Shown: piece after piece, positions 1 through 6,188 of the stretch
Position numbering within the stretch: position 1 is the stretch's first letter
Layout: the number at the start of each line of letters is the position of its first letter
NCBI GenBank assembly: GCA_027076245.1
Contig: JALTKC010000128.1
Location: forward strand, 1 to 6,803
Length of the DNA stretch: 6,803 nt
DNA from: Gammaproteobacteria bacterium
Lineage (GTDB): Bacteria > Pseudomonadota > Gammaproteobacteria > GRL18
Reading direction: 5' to 3'
The notes under the pieces: model-generated
What the model saw: the letters and a program-made list of their open reading frames with translations, nothing else
The model's database searches: none
What the model was told of the DNA's origin: nothing
Translations under genes and position numbers: made by a program

Positions 1-211
1 TAAAGAAGGTACTGGTTCATACAGCTTTAAGAAAAACTGGGGCTTTGAACCAAAGCCTTTATACTATGAATATTATCTGGTTAAAGCCAGTGAAATTTCA
101 GAAATTAACCCTCTAAACCCAAAGTATCAGATGTTTATTAAACTCTGGCAGAAGCTGCCGTTAAAGGTAAGCCAGATACTGGGGCCTGTTCTGGCCAGGA
201 ACCTGGGCTGA
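1..211 (+). CDS. FemAB-related protein, PEP-CTERM/XrtA system-associated (3' end only)
   Basis: This is the C-terminal 69 codons of a gene that enters from the left edge, read in the frame starting at base 2 and ending with TGA at 209-211. The visible tail contains GSYSFKKNWGFEP, then a Tyr-rich strand (LYYEYYLV), then NPLNPKYQMFIKLWQKLPL and a closing GPVLARNLG. This layout matches the C-terminus of the FemAB-like family tied to PEP-CTERM loci (TIGR03019-like). FemAB proteins have a GNAT-like fold and, in cell-wall systems, add amino acids from aminoacyl-tRNA. In exopolysaccharide loci the acceptor is not known, and modification of a sugar or lipid-linked intermediate is only inferred. Its stop overlaps the start of the next gene, so the two are probably translationally coupled. 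The catalytic part lies outside the window and cannot be judged. Confidence 0.85.
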   Translation, partial: KEGTGSYSFKKNWGFEPKPLYYEYYLVKASEISEINPLNPKYQMFIKLWQKLPLKVSQILGPVLARNLG

Positions 212-1449
212 TGACCATACGGGATGGTTCAGTTGAAAAAGAGCCGTTGCTATTGCTGGTTCACAGAATACCTTATCCACCGAATAAAGGGGATAAAATA
301 CGCTCGTTTCATTTATTAAAATACTTAAGCCAATATTATGATATCTATCTGGGCGCCTTTATAGACGATCCGGAAGACAAAAAACACATTAGCAAAGTTT
401 CAGCCTATTGCCGGGAAACCTGTCTGGTAGAAATTCATCCAGGTAAAAGAAAGCTGCACAGCCTTAAAGGCTTTTTAACCAACCATCCCTTAAGTATCCC
501 TTATTACAGGCTGAGCAGAATGCAGCAATGGGTTGATAAGATCATTGCCAGTAAGTCGATTAAAAAGCATCTGGTTTATTCATCGCCCATGGCTCAGTAC
601 CTTAAAAAACTAACCAATGATCACGTTAAAATTATAGACTTTGTGGATGTGGATTCAGAAAAGTGGCGACAGTACAGTGACAAACATTCAGGGCTCATGA
701 AGTTTATTTATGCAAGAGAAGGTAAAAAACTGCTGGAATTTGAGAAGCAAATTGCGGCAGACTTTGACTGCTCCCTGTTTGTCAGTCAAAACGAAGCCGC
801 CTTATTTAAAAAACTGGCCCCTAACTTCAGTCACAAAGTTTATCATTATAGCAATGGCGTTGATACCAGTTACTTTTCACCGGATATTAAACTGGACAAT
901 CCATATCTTCAGCATGGTGAGCAGGCCAGAGTGATGGTGTTTACCGGGGCAATGGACTATTGGGCCAATCAGGAAGCCGTTACCTGGTTTTCAGAACATA
1001 TATTTCCACAAATAAGGCTGCGACTTGATAACGTTTATTTTTATATTGTAGGTTCTAATCCTTCTGAAAAAATAAAACAGCTAAGTAAACAAAACGGTAT
1101 TAAGGTGACGGGAAGGGTAGCTGATATTCGCCCCTATATAGCCTATGCCAGCCTGGTGACAGCCCCCCTGAGAATTGCCCGCGGTATACAAAATAAGGTA
1201 CTGGAAGCAATGGCCATGGCAAAACCCGTAGTGGCCACCCATGCGGCAATGGACGGCATAGAAAAAATAGACCATGGCAGCAGTGCATACACTACAGACT
1301 CCGAAACACAAATGATAGACATCTGTCAGAAACTATTAACAGAGGGTGACTATAAGCAACTGGGAGCAAAAGGCCGTGAACTGGTACTTAATCATTTCTC
1401 CTGGGACAGTCATTTATCCGGCCTTTCAAATTACCTGAAGAAGCATTAA
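211..1449 (+). CDS. Sugar transferase, PEP-CTERM/EpsH1 system-associated, type 1 (GT4-like)
   Basis: A 412-residue GT-B glycosyltransferase that probably acts on the cytoplasmic face of the inner membrane, adding a sugar to a lipid-linked exopolysaccharide precursor. The N-terminal domain opens with VHRIPYPPNKGDKIRS (residues 17-32), which I regard as the signature of the TIGR03087 family. The C-terminal nucleotide-sugar domain begins around GAMDYWANQEAV (246-257) and carries a TGRVADIRPYIAYA segment, then ARGIQNKVLEAMAMAKPVV. In ordinary GT4 enzymes this last region holds an E-x7-E pair. Here the first position is Arg324 and the second is Glu332, which I believe is normal for this family. 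The ATG overlaps the femAB stop (TGATG), and an AGGA at 197-200 sits 10 bases upstream, supporting this start. Donor and acceptor sugars cannot be deduced. Length is near the family's roughly 400 residues. Confidence 0.93.
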   Translation: MTIRDGSVEKEPLLLLVHRIPYPPNKGDKIRSFHLLKYLSQYYDIYLGAFIDDPEDKKHISKVSAYCRETCLVEIHPGKRKLHSLKGFLTNHPLSIPYYRLSRMQQWVDKIIASKSIKKHLVYSSPMAQYLKKLTNDHVKIIDFVDVDSEKWRQYSDKHSGLMKFIYAREGKKLLEFEKQIAADFDCSLFVSQNEAALFKKLAPNFSHKVYHYSNGVDTSYFSPDIKLDNPYLQHGEQARVMVFTGAMDYWANQEAVTWFSEHIFPQIRLRLDNVYFYIVGSNPSEKIKQLSKQNGIKVTGRVADIRPYIAYASLVTAPLRIARGIQNKVLEAMAMAKPVVATHAAMDGIEKIDHGSSAYTTDSETQMIDICQKLLTEGDYKQLGAKGRELVLNHFSWDSHLSGLSNYLKKH

Positions 1450-1452
1450 ACA

Positions 1453-3003
1453 ATGGCACAAAACGCAATAACAAAAGCAGAAATACAGCAGTTATGGAAG
1501 CAGAAACTGGGCTTCTTTTTAATATCAATAGTCCTGCTGGCTCTGCTGTTTTTTAATACTATAGAGTCAATGGTAAATATCTGGCTGCGTTCTGAAACCT
1601 TTACCCATGGCTTTTTAATATTACCCATCAGCCTGTATCTGGTATGGCTCAATAAAAAACCGCTCAGTTTCCTGGCTCCGGCCTCTCAGTTCTGGGCTCT
1701 GCCCTTAATTGCTATCGTCTCTTTCGGCTGGTTAATGGCCAGTATGGTGGGTGTTCAGGTGGTTGAGCAATGGGCTTTTGTGACCCTGCTGATACTCTTT
1801 GTATTACTGATTTTTGGCTGGGCTGTAGTTAAACAGCTGTTATTTCCCCTGTTATACCTCTATTTTATGGTGCCTTTTGGTGAGCAGTTTATACAACCCA
1901 TGATGAATATGACGGCCTGGTTTGTTATAAAAGCCATAGAGCTAACCGGTATTCCTATCTATTCAGAAGGTACTTTCTTTACCTTGCCCAGCGGCAGCTG
2001 GTCCGTGGTGGAAGGCTGCAGCGGAGTGCGTTATCTTATTGCTTCTATTGCTCTGGGTACATTGTATGCTTATATGACCTATACCAGTTATATTAAGCGC
2101 AGTGTGTTTATACTGGCCTCCATAATTTTTCCCATTGTGGCAAACTGGCTAAGAGCCTTTATGATTGTCATGCTGGGGCACTTCAGTGATATGAAACTGG
2201 CCACCGGCGTGGATCATATTATTTACGGCTGGGTGTTTTTCGGTATTGTGCTGTTTATTATGTTCTGGGTTGGTTCCTACTGGAGAGATGATGAGGCTGT
2301 TATTAAAGAGCCAAAAAATCATTCAGTTAAAAAAGAAAAAGCATCAGGTGTTTTTGTCTATCTTGTTTCAGCTTATTTAATCATTGCAGCCACTGTTTTT
2401 ATGGACTATCAGATCCGTCTGCGTTCCACACAGGATCTCACCAATGTTTCTGAAATAAAACTGGCAAATAATTCAGGCTGGAATAAAATGCAGGAGCGCT
2501 CTATACAGTGGACGCCTCAGTATATTAATCCTACTCTACATTATCAGGCAGAATACCAGGCAAAAGATAAGCAGAAGAATGTCGTCGGCCTGTATATCGC
2601 ATTTTATGCCATACAGAAACAAGATTCAGAATTAATTAATTCTCAAAATATTATGATCCGACAGAAACATCCTGTCTGGGCTCAAAAAAGAGAAAATGCT
2701 ACAACAATTACCCTGGAAAACAACAAACAAACCGTATTAGAAACCTATTTAAGTTCAAATACCGAAGACCTGCTAATCTGGCATTGGAATGTTATTGATG
2801 ATCAGGTGGTGATTAACAGCTATAAAGCCAAGCTGATGGAGGCTATTAAACAATTATCTGGTGATACCAGTGGTGAATATGCCATTGTTATCTATACTCA
2901 ATTTGAAAAAATTAATATCGATGCCGCACGTCAGCGCCTGCAACAGTTTATAGATAATATGCTGCCTGACATTCGGCAAGCCGTAACACAGAAACAAAAA
3001 TAA
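1453..3003 (+). CDS. xrtA: Exosortase A with fused EpsI domain
   Basis: A 516-residue inner-membrane protein that combines exosortase A (EpsH) with an EpsI domain. Exosortases are transpeptidase-like enzymes that recognise C-terminal PEP-CTERM signals and process the protein at the membrane. The N-terminal ~280 residues are strongly hydrophobic, with about eight likely membrane segments. The three expected active-site residues are present: Cys189 in VVEGCSGVRYL, Arg234 in NWLRAFMIVMLGH and His255 in GVDHIIYGW. After a charged linker (about 278-297) and one more membrane span (about 299-316) comes a soluble, presumably periplasmic EpsI/DUF3485-type domain. It contains GW near its start, a VGLYIAFYAIQKQDSELINSQN stretch shown here only in part (AFYAIQKQDSELINSQN) and a later WHWNV. 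The gene starts 3 bases after the preceding stop behind only a weak purine run (GAAGAAG, 1437-1443), so coupled translation is likely. Its last base is the first base of the next gene. Confidence 0.96.
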   Translation: MAQNAITKAEIQQLWKQKLGFFLISIVLLALLFFNTIESMVNIWLRSETFTHGFLILPISLYLVWLNKKPLSFLAPASQFWALPLIAIVSFGWLMASMVGVQVVEQWAFVTLLILFVLLIFGWAVVKQLLFPLLYLYFMVPFGEQFIQPMMNMTAWFVIKAIELTGIPIYSEGTFFTLPSGSWSVVEGCSGVRYLIASIALGTLYAYMTYTSYIKRSVFILASIIFPIVANWLRAFMIVMLGHFSDMKLATGVDHIIYGWVFFGIVLFIMFWVGSYWRDDEAVIKEPKNHSVKKEKASGVFVYLVSAYLIIAATVFMDYQIRLRSTQDLTNVSEIKLANNSGWNKMQERSIQWTPQYINPTLHYQAEYQAKDKQKNVVGLYIAFYAIQKQDSELINSQNIMIRQKHPVWAQKRENATTITLENNKQTVLETYLSSNTEDLLIWHWNVIDDQVVINSYKAKLMEAIKQLSGDTSGEYAIVIYTQFEKINIDAARQRLQQFIDNMLPDIRQAVTQKQK

Positions 3004-4187
3004 TGGAGTCAATGCAGGACAAAGACCAAAATGAGCCATCCAGACAATATATTATTGCCCATATAATTTATCACTTTGGTATGGGCGGGCTGGAAAACGG
3101 TCTGGTTAATATTATTAACCGCCTGCCGGATAAGCAATACCGGCACGTGGTTATTTGCATGACCGGCCATGACCATTTTAAGGAGCGCCTGAATAAACCC
3201 GTTGAAATTTATGATATGCATAAAAAGCCGGGTAAAGACCTGATGGTTTATTACCGGCTGTGGAAGGTGCTCAGAAAAATCAAACCGGATATTGTGCATA
3301 CCCGCAACCTGTCTGCACTGGAAGCACAACTACCGGCCTTATTAGCCGGTGTGCCCATTCGCGTACATGGTGAGCATGGCAGAGATGTGCATGATCTGGA
3401 CGGTAATAATAAACGTTATCAACAGATAAGAAAACTGTTTTCCTATATCGTTGATCACTATATTCCATTGTCTCAGGACTTAAAAACCTACCTGACTCAA
3501 AAAGTCGGTATAAAGGAAAACAAAATAACCACTATCTGTAACGGCGTTGATATCAATAAGTTCCATGTTTATCAAAATGTAAACAGTCAGCAGTTAGATG
3601 CTCCGGAAGGTTTCTTAAACAAAGACACTCTGGTTATAGGAACAGTAGGTCGCCTGGAACAGGTAAAAGATCAAATGAATTTACTGGATGCTTTTATTTT
3701 ATTATTAAAGCAGCCGGAAGTTAAAAACAAAGACATTAAATTACTGCTGGTGGGTGACGGCTCACAGAAAAATAAATTAATGCGGAAAATACAGGCAGAA
3801 CAGATCCAGAATAAAGTCTGGCTGGCCGGAGCCAGGGATGATGTACCGCAATTAATGAGTATCATGTCTATTTTTGTGTTGCCCTCATTAGCCGAAGGTA
3901 TATCCAATACCATTCTGGAAGCCATGGCCTGTTCGCTGCCGGTGATAGCAACTGATGTGGGTGGTAATTCAGAGCTGGTGATTAATGCTCAGACCGGATG
4001 GATAGTACCCCGTTCTGATCCGGGGGCGATAAAAGATAAATGCCTGCTGTATATAACATCACCGGAACAGCTTAAAAAACATAGTCGGCAGGCCAGAAAA
4101 ACAATTGAACAATACTTTAGTATTGATACTATGGTAAATAATTACAATCAAGTTTACACAACACTCATTAAACAAAAGATGCATTAA
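3003..4187 (+). CDS. Sugar transferase, PEP-CTERM/EpsH1 system-associated, type 2 (GT4)
   Basis: A 394-residue GT-B retaining glycosyltransferase of the GT4 type, closest in pattern to TIGR03088. The N-terminal domain begins IAHIIYHFGMGGLENGLVN (residues 18-36), with the glycine-rich GGLENGL loop. It continues with IKPDIVHTRNLSALEAQ and HGEHGRDVHD, both typical of this family. The C-terminal Glyco_transf_1 domain starts near GTVGRLEQVKDQ (213-224) and has LLLVGDGSQ and the full E-x7-E pair, Glu298 and Glu306, in EGISNTILEAMA. It should transfer a nucleotide-activated sugar onto a lipid-linked glycan in the cytoplasm. The ATG overlaps the xrtA stop (TAATG). There is no good ribosome-binding site upstream, so initiation probably depends on coupling. 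An in-frame ATG at 3012 is an alternative, though the GGAG before it is only 3 bases away. The last residues (KQKMH) are encoded by the first copy of a tandem repeat. Confidence 0.93.
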   Translation: MESMQDKDQNEPSRQYIIAHIIYHFGMGGLENGLVNIINRLPDKQYRHVVICMTGHDHFKERLNKPVEIYDMHKKPGKDLMVYYRLWKVLRKIKPDIVHTRNLSALEAQLPALLAGVPIRVHGEHGRDVHDLDGNNKRYQQIRKLFSYIVDHYIPLSQDLKTYLTQKVGIKENKITTICNGVDINKFHVYQNVNSQQLDAPEGFLNKDTLVIGTVGRLEQVKDQMNLLDAFILLLKQPEVKNKDIKLLLVGDGSQKNKLMRKIQAEQIQNKVWLAGARDDVPQLMSIMSIFVLPSLAEGISNTILEAMACSLPVIATDVGGNSELVINAQTGWIVPRSDPGAIKDKCLLYITSPEQLKKHSRQARKTIEQYFSIDTMVNNYNQVYTTLIKQKMH

Positions 4188-4213
4188 ACAAAAAATGCAT
4201 TAAACAAAAGATG
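4166..4213 (+). repeat. Three tandem copies of a 16-bp unit at the stp2-asnB junction
   Basis: The unit CATTAAACAAAAGATG is present at 4166-4181, 4182-4197 (one change, G to A near its 3' end) and 4198-4213, with no gaps. Copy 1 codes for the last residues of the sugar transferase, and its stop codon TAA (4185-4187) falls at the start of copy 2. Copies 2 and 3 make up most of the 36-base gap before the amidotransferase gene. Because 16 is not a multiple of 3, each copy is read in a different frame. Replication slippage is the simplest origin. Copy 3 ends 10 bases before the asnB-like ATG, and its AAAAGATGG is the only purine-rich stretch near enough to act as a weak ribosome-binding site. Confidence 0.9.
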
Positions 4214-4223
4214 GTTTCATAAT

Positions 4224-6128
4224 ATGTGTGGAATAGCAGGGATCTGGGATTTTTCAAACCCGAATCAGGCAGGTAGAGATATCAACCCAAAAATTCTGGA
4301 AACAATGAACCAGGTTCAGGTTCACAGAGGCCCGGATGATGGTGGTTATTTTTATGCCCAGGGTGTTGGACTGGCTCACAGACGTCTGTCAATTATTGAT
4401 ATTTCAACCGGACAGCAACCCCTCTATAGCCGGGATAAATCGGTGGTTATTGTTTTTAATGGTGAAATTTATAATTTCCAGGAAATAAGGAATATCCTGA
4501 TCCAGAGAGGCCACAAATTTCAGACCCATAGTGACACAGAAGTAATTGTCTGTGCCTGGCAGGAATGGGGAGAAGCCTGTGTAGAACAACTTAGAGGCAT
4601 GTTTGCCTTTGCAATCTGGGATACTAAAAAGCAAAGCCTGTTTATTGCACGGGACCGGTTAGGTATAAAACCATTGTATTATGCCTGGCTGGAAAATGGT
4701 CAGTTTATTTTTGGTTCAGAATTAAAAGTATTAATGGCTCATCCCGAGTTTAAAAAAGAACTGGATTACTATGCCACTGAGGAATATTTTGCCCTGGGTT
4801 ATATCCCGGAACCCAGAACCATCTATAAAAATGTCTATAAACTGGCACCCGGTCATACCTTAAGCCTGCAACCGGGCAAGCAGGTTGAACAGCTCAGGCA
4901 ATACTGGGATATTCCATTTAAATCCTTACCTGCCATGAGTGAGCAGGAAGCATCAGAAGAACTGATACAGCGTCTGAAAGAAGCGGTTGATATTCGTATG
5001 ATTGCGGAAGTGCCTTTAGGCGCTTTTCTTTCAGGCGGAGTGGATTCCAGCGCCGTGGTTGCCCTAATGGCTGAATTGCAGGACGAACCGGTTAACACCT
5101 GTGCCATTGGTTTTGATGTCAAAGCCTTTAATGAATCCCAATATGCCGCGCAGGTTGCAGAGCAGTACCATACCAATCATCATCTGGATACGGTAGATGC
5201 AGAAGACTTCAGTTTAATAGACAAACTGGCCAATCTGTATGATGAACCCTATGCTGACAGTTCTGCCATGCCCACTTACCGAGTCTGTCAATTAGCACGT
5301 AAACGTGTCACTGTAGCCTTATCTGGTGATGGTGGCGATGAAACCTTTGCTGGTTATCGTCGCTATCGCTGGCATATGAATGAAGAACGTCTGCGCAGCT
5401 TATTTCCTTCTTCAATACGTCCCGGTCTATTTGGTTTTTTAGGTTCAGTTTATCCCAAGGCGGACTGGGCACCCAAAATTTTCAGAGCAAAAACCACCTT
5501 CCAGGCTTTAGCCCGCGATCCGATTGAAGGCTATTTTCATAATTTTTCAATTCTAACGGATCAATTGCGACAAAGCATATACAGTCCACACATGCAAAGT
5601 GAATTACAGGGTTATAATGCCATCGAAGTATTCAGAAAACATGCTGAAAATTCACCTACGGATGACCCCCTGTCTCTGGTACAGTATATCGATATGAAAA
5701 CCTACCTGGTAGGCGATATTTTAACCAAGGTAGATCGCGCCAGTATGGCCCATTCACTGGAAGTCAGAGTGCCTATACTGGATCATAAATTTATTGAGTG
5801 GAGTTCCGGCCTGCCTTCCAGTATAAAATTAAAAGGTCAGGAAGGAAAATACATCTTTAAAAAATCTCTGCAGTCACACTTAAGCAAGGATATCTTGTAC
5901 CGCAAAAAAATGGGCTTTGCCGTACCTCTGGAAAAATGGTTTAGAGGCCCTTTAAAACAAAGAGTCAAAGACTCTCTTGAAGGTGAACTTATGTCAGACT
6001 GCGGTTTGTTTAACACCCAAACCATACACACCATAGTTGATCAACACCAGTCCGGCATGAGAGATCACAGTGCAGCCATCTGGTCATTATTAATGTACGA
6101 AGCCTTTTTAAGACAGGTCCATAACTAA
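4224..6128 (+). CDS. XrtA-associated glutamine amidotransferase, asparagine synthase-like
   Basis: A 634-residue class II glutamine-dependent amidotransferase of the asparagine synthase (AsnB) family, matching the exosortase A-associated amidotransferase 1 type (TIGR03108-like). The N-terminal glutaminase domain (about 2-215) starts MCGIAGIW, so Cys2 becomes the nucleophile once Met is removed. Arg54 in HRRLSIID, the FNGEIYN loop (Asn79, Gly80, Glu81) and Asp104 in HSDTEV match the glutamine-binding residues of AsnB. The synthetase domain (about 240-630) has the ATP pyrophosphatase loop SGGVDSS (270-276), SGDGGDE (367-373) and KVDRASMAHSLEVRVPILD (502-520). Both active sites therefore look intact. 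It should release ammonia from glutamine and use ATP to amidate a carboxylate. The operon context suggests a sugar acid or carrier-linked glycan rather than aspartate, but that is inference. MCG at the terminus fixes the start. The upstream ribosome-binding site is weak. Confidence 0.95.
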   Translation: MCGIAGIWDFSNPNQAGRDINPKILETMNQVQVHRGPDDGGYFYAQGVGLAHRRLSIIDISTGQQPLYSRDKSVVIVFNGEIYNFQEIRNILIQRGHKFQTHSDTEVIVCAWQEWGEACVEQLRGMFAFAIWDTKKQSLFIARDRLGIKPLYYAWLENGQFIFGSELKVLMAHPEFKKELDYYATEEYFALGYIPEPRTIYKNVYKLAPGHTLSLQPGKQVEQLRQYWDIPFKSLPAMSEQEASEELIQRLKEAVDIRMIAEVPLGAFLSGGVDSSAVVALMAELQDEPVNTCAIGFDVKAFNESQYAAQVAEQYHTNHHLDTVDAEDFSLIDKLANLYDEPYADSSAMPTYRVCQLARKRVTVALSGDGGDETFAGYRRYRWHMNEERLRSLFPSSIRPGLFGFLGSVYPKADWAPKIFRAKTTFQALARDPIEGYFHNFSILTDQLRQSIYSPHMQSELQGYNAIEVFRKHAENSPTDDPLSLVQYIDMKTYLVGDILTKVDRASMAHSLEVRVPILDHKFIEWSSGLPSSIKLKGQEGKYIFKKSLQSHLSKDILYRKKMGFAVPLEKWFRGPLKQRVKDSLEGELMSDCGLFNTQTIHTIVDQHQSGMRDHSAAIWSLLMYEAFLRQVHN

Positions 6129-6143
6129 CATCCATCACAAGTT

Positions 6144-6176
6144 CCCTCTCCCTCTGGGAGAGGGTTAGGGTGAGGG
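6144..6176. repeat. REP-like palindromic intergenic repeat
   Basis: A perfect 9-bp inverted repeat, CCCTCTCCC (6144-6152) and GGGAGAGGG (6156-6164), flanks a TCT loop and is followed by TTAGGGTGAGGG (6165-6176). This is a familiar dispersed intergenic element of many gammaproteobacterial genomes. Read on the minus strand it encodes the tell-tale LTLTLSQRERE peptide seen in many spurious hypothetical proteins. It fills most of the 60-base gap between the amidotransferase and the next glycosyltransferase. In RNA it would form a stable GC-rich hairpin. There is no U-tract after the stem, so a classical intrinsic terminator is unlikely. Roles in mRNA 3'-end protection or partial attenuation between the two genes are possible but not shown. 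Recognition of the family is from memory; genome copy number is unknown. Confidence 0.88.
6172..6176 (+). promoter_or_regulatory. Possible ribosome-binding site supplied by the repeat tail
   Basis: GAGGG at the end of the palindromic repeat is the only Shine-Dalgarno-like sequence ahead of the glycosyltransferase ATG at 6189. The gap is 12 bases, somewhat longer than usual. The bases between (CAATAAATAACC) are AT-rich and have no better match. If it is used, the hairpin just upstream could influence initiation. Confidence 0.35.
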
Positions 6177-6188
6177 CAATAAATAACC

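Noticed and set aside
1455..1470. TGGCAC near the xrtA start as a sigma-54 -24 element
   Set aside because: The spacing to the nearest GC does not fit GG-N10-GC and the site lies within the start of the coding region.
3009..3329. Minus-strand open frame of 106 codons under the type 2 sugar transferase
   Set aside because: It lies entirely antisense to a clearly recognised glycosyltransferase N-terminus, shows no family motif and has no operon context.
3332..3350. ACCGGC / GCCGGT inverted repeat
   Set aside because: A 6-bp stem with a 7-base loop inside a coding region is expected by chance and has no other support.
4166..4213. Short CRISPR-like array
   Set aside because: The copies are directly adjacent with no spacers and the unit is only 16 bp.
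4853..5176. Minus-strand open frame of 107 codons under the amidotransferase
   Set aside because: It is antisense to the region encoding the SGGVDSS loop; its Ser/Ala/Cys-rich composition is that of a shadow frame.
6144..6164. Hairpin as an intrinsic terminator
   Set aside because: The stem is strong but is followed by TTAGGGTGAGGG instead of a T-run, and the next gene belongs to the same pathway on the same strand.
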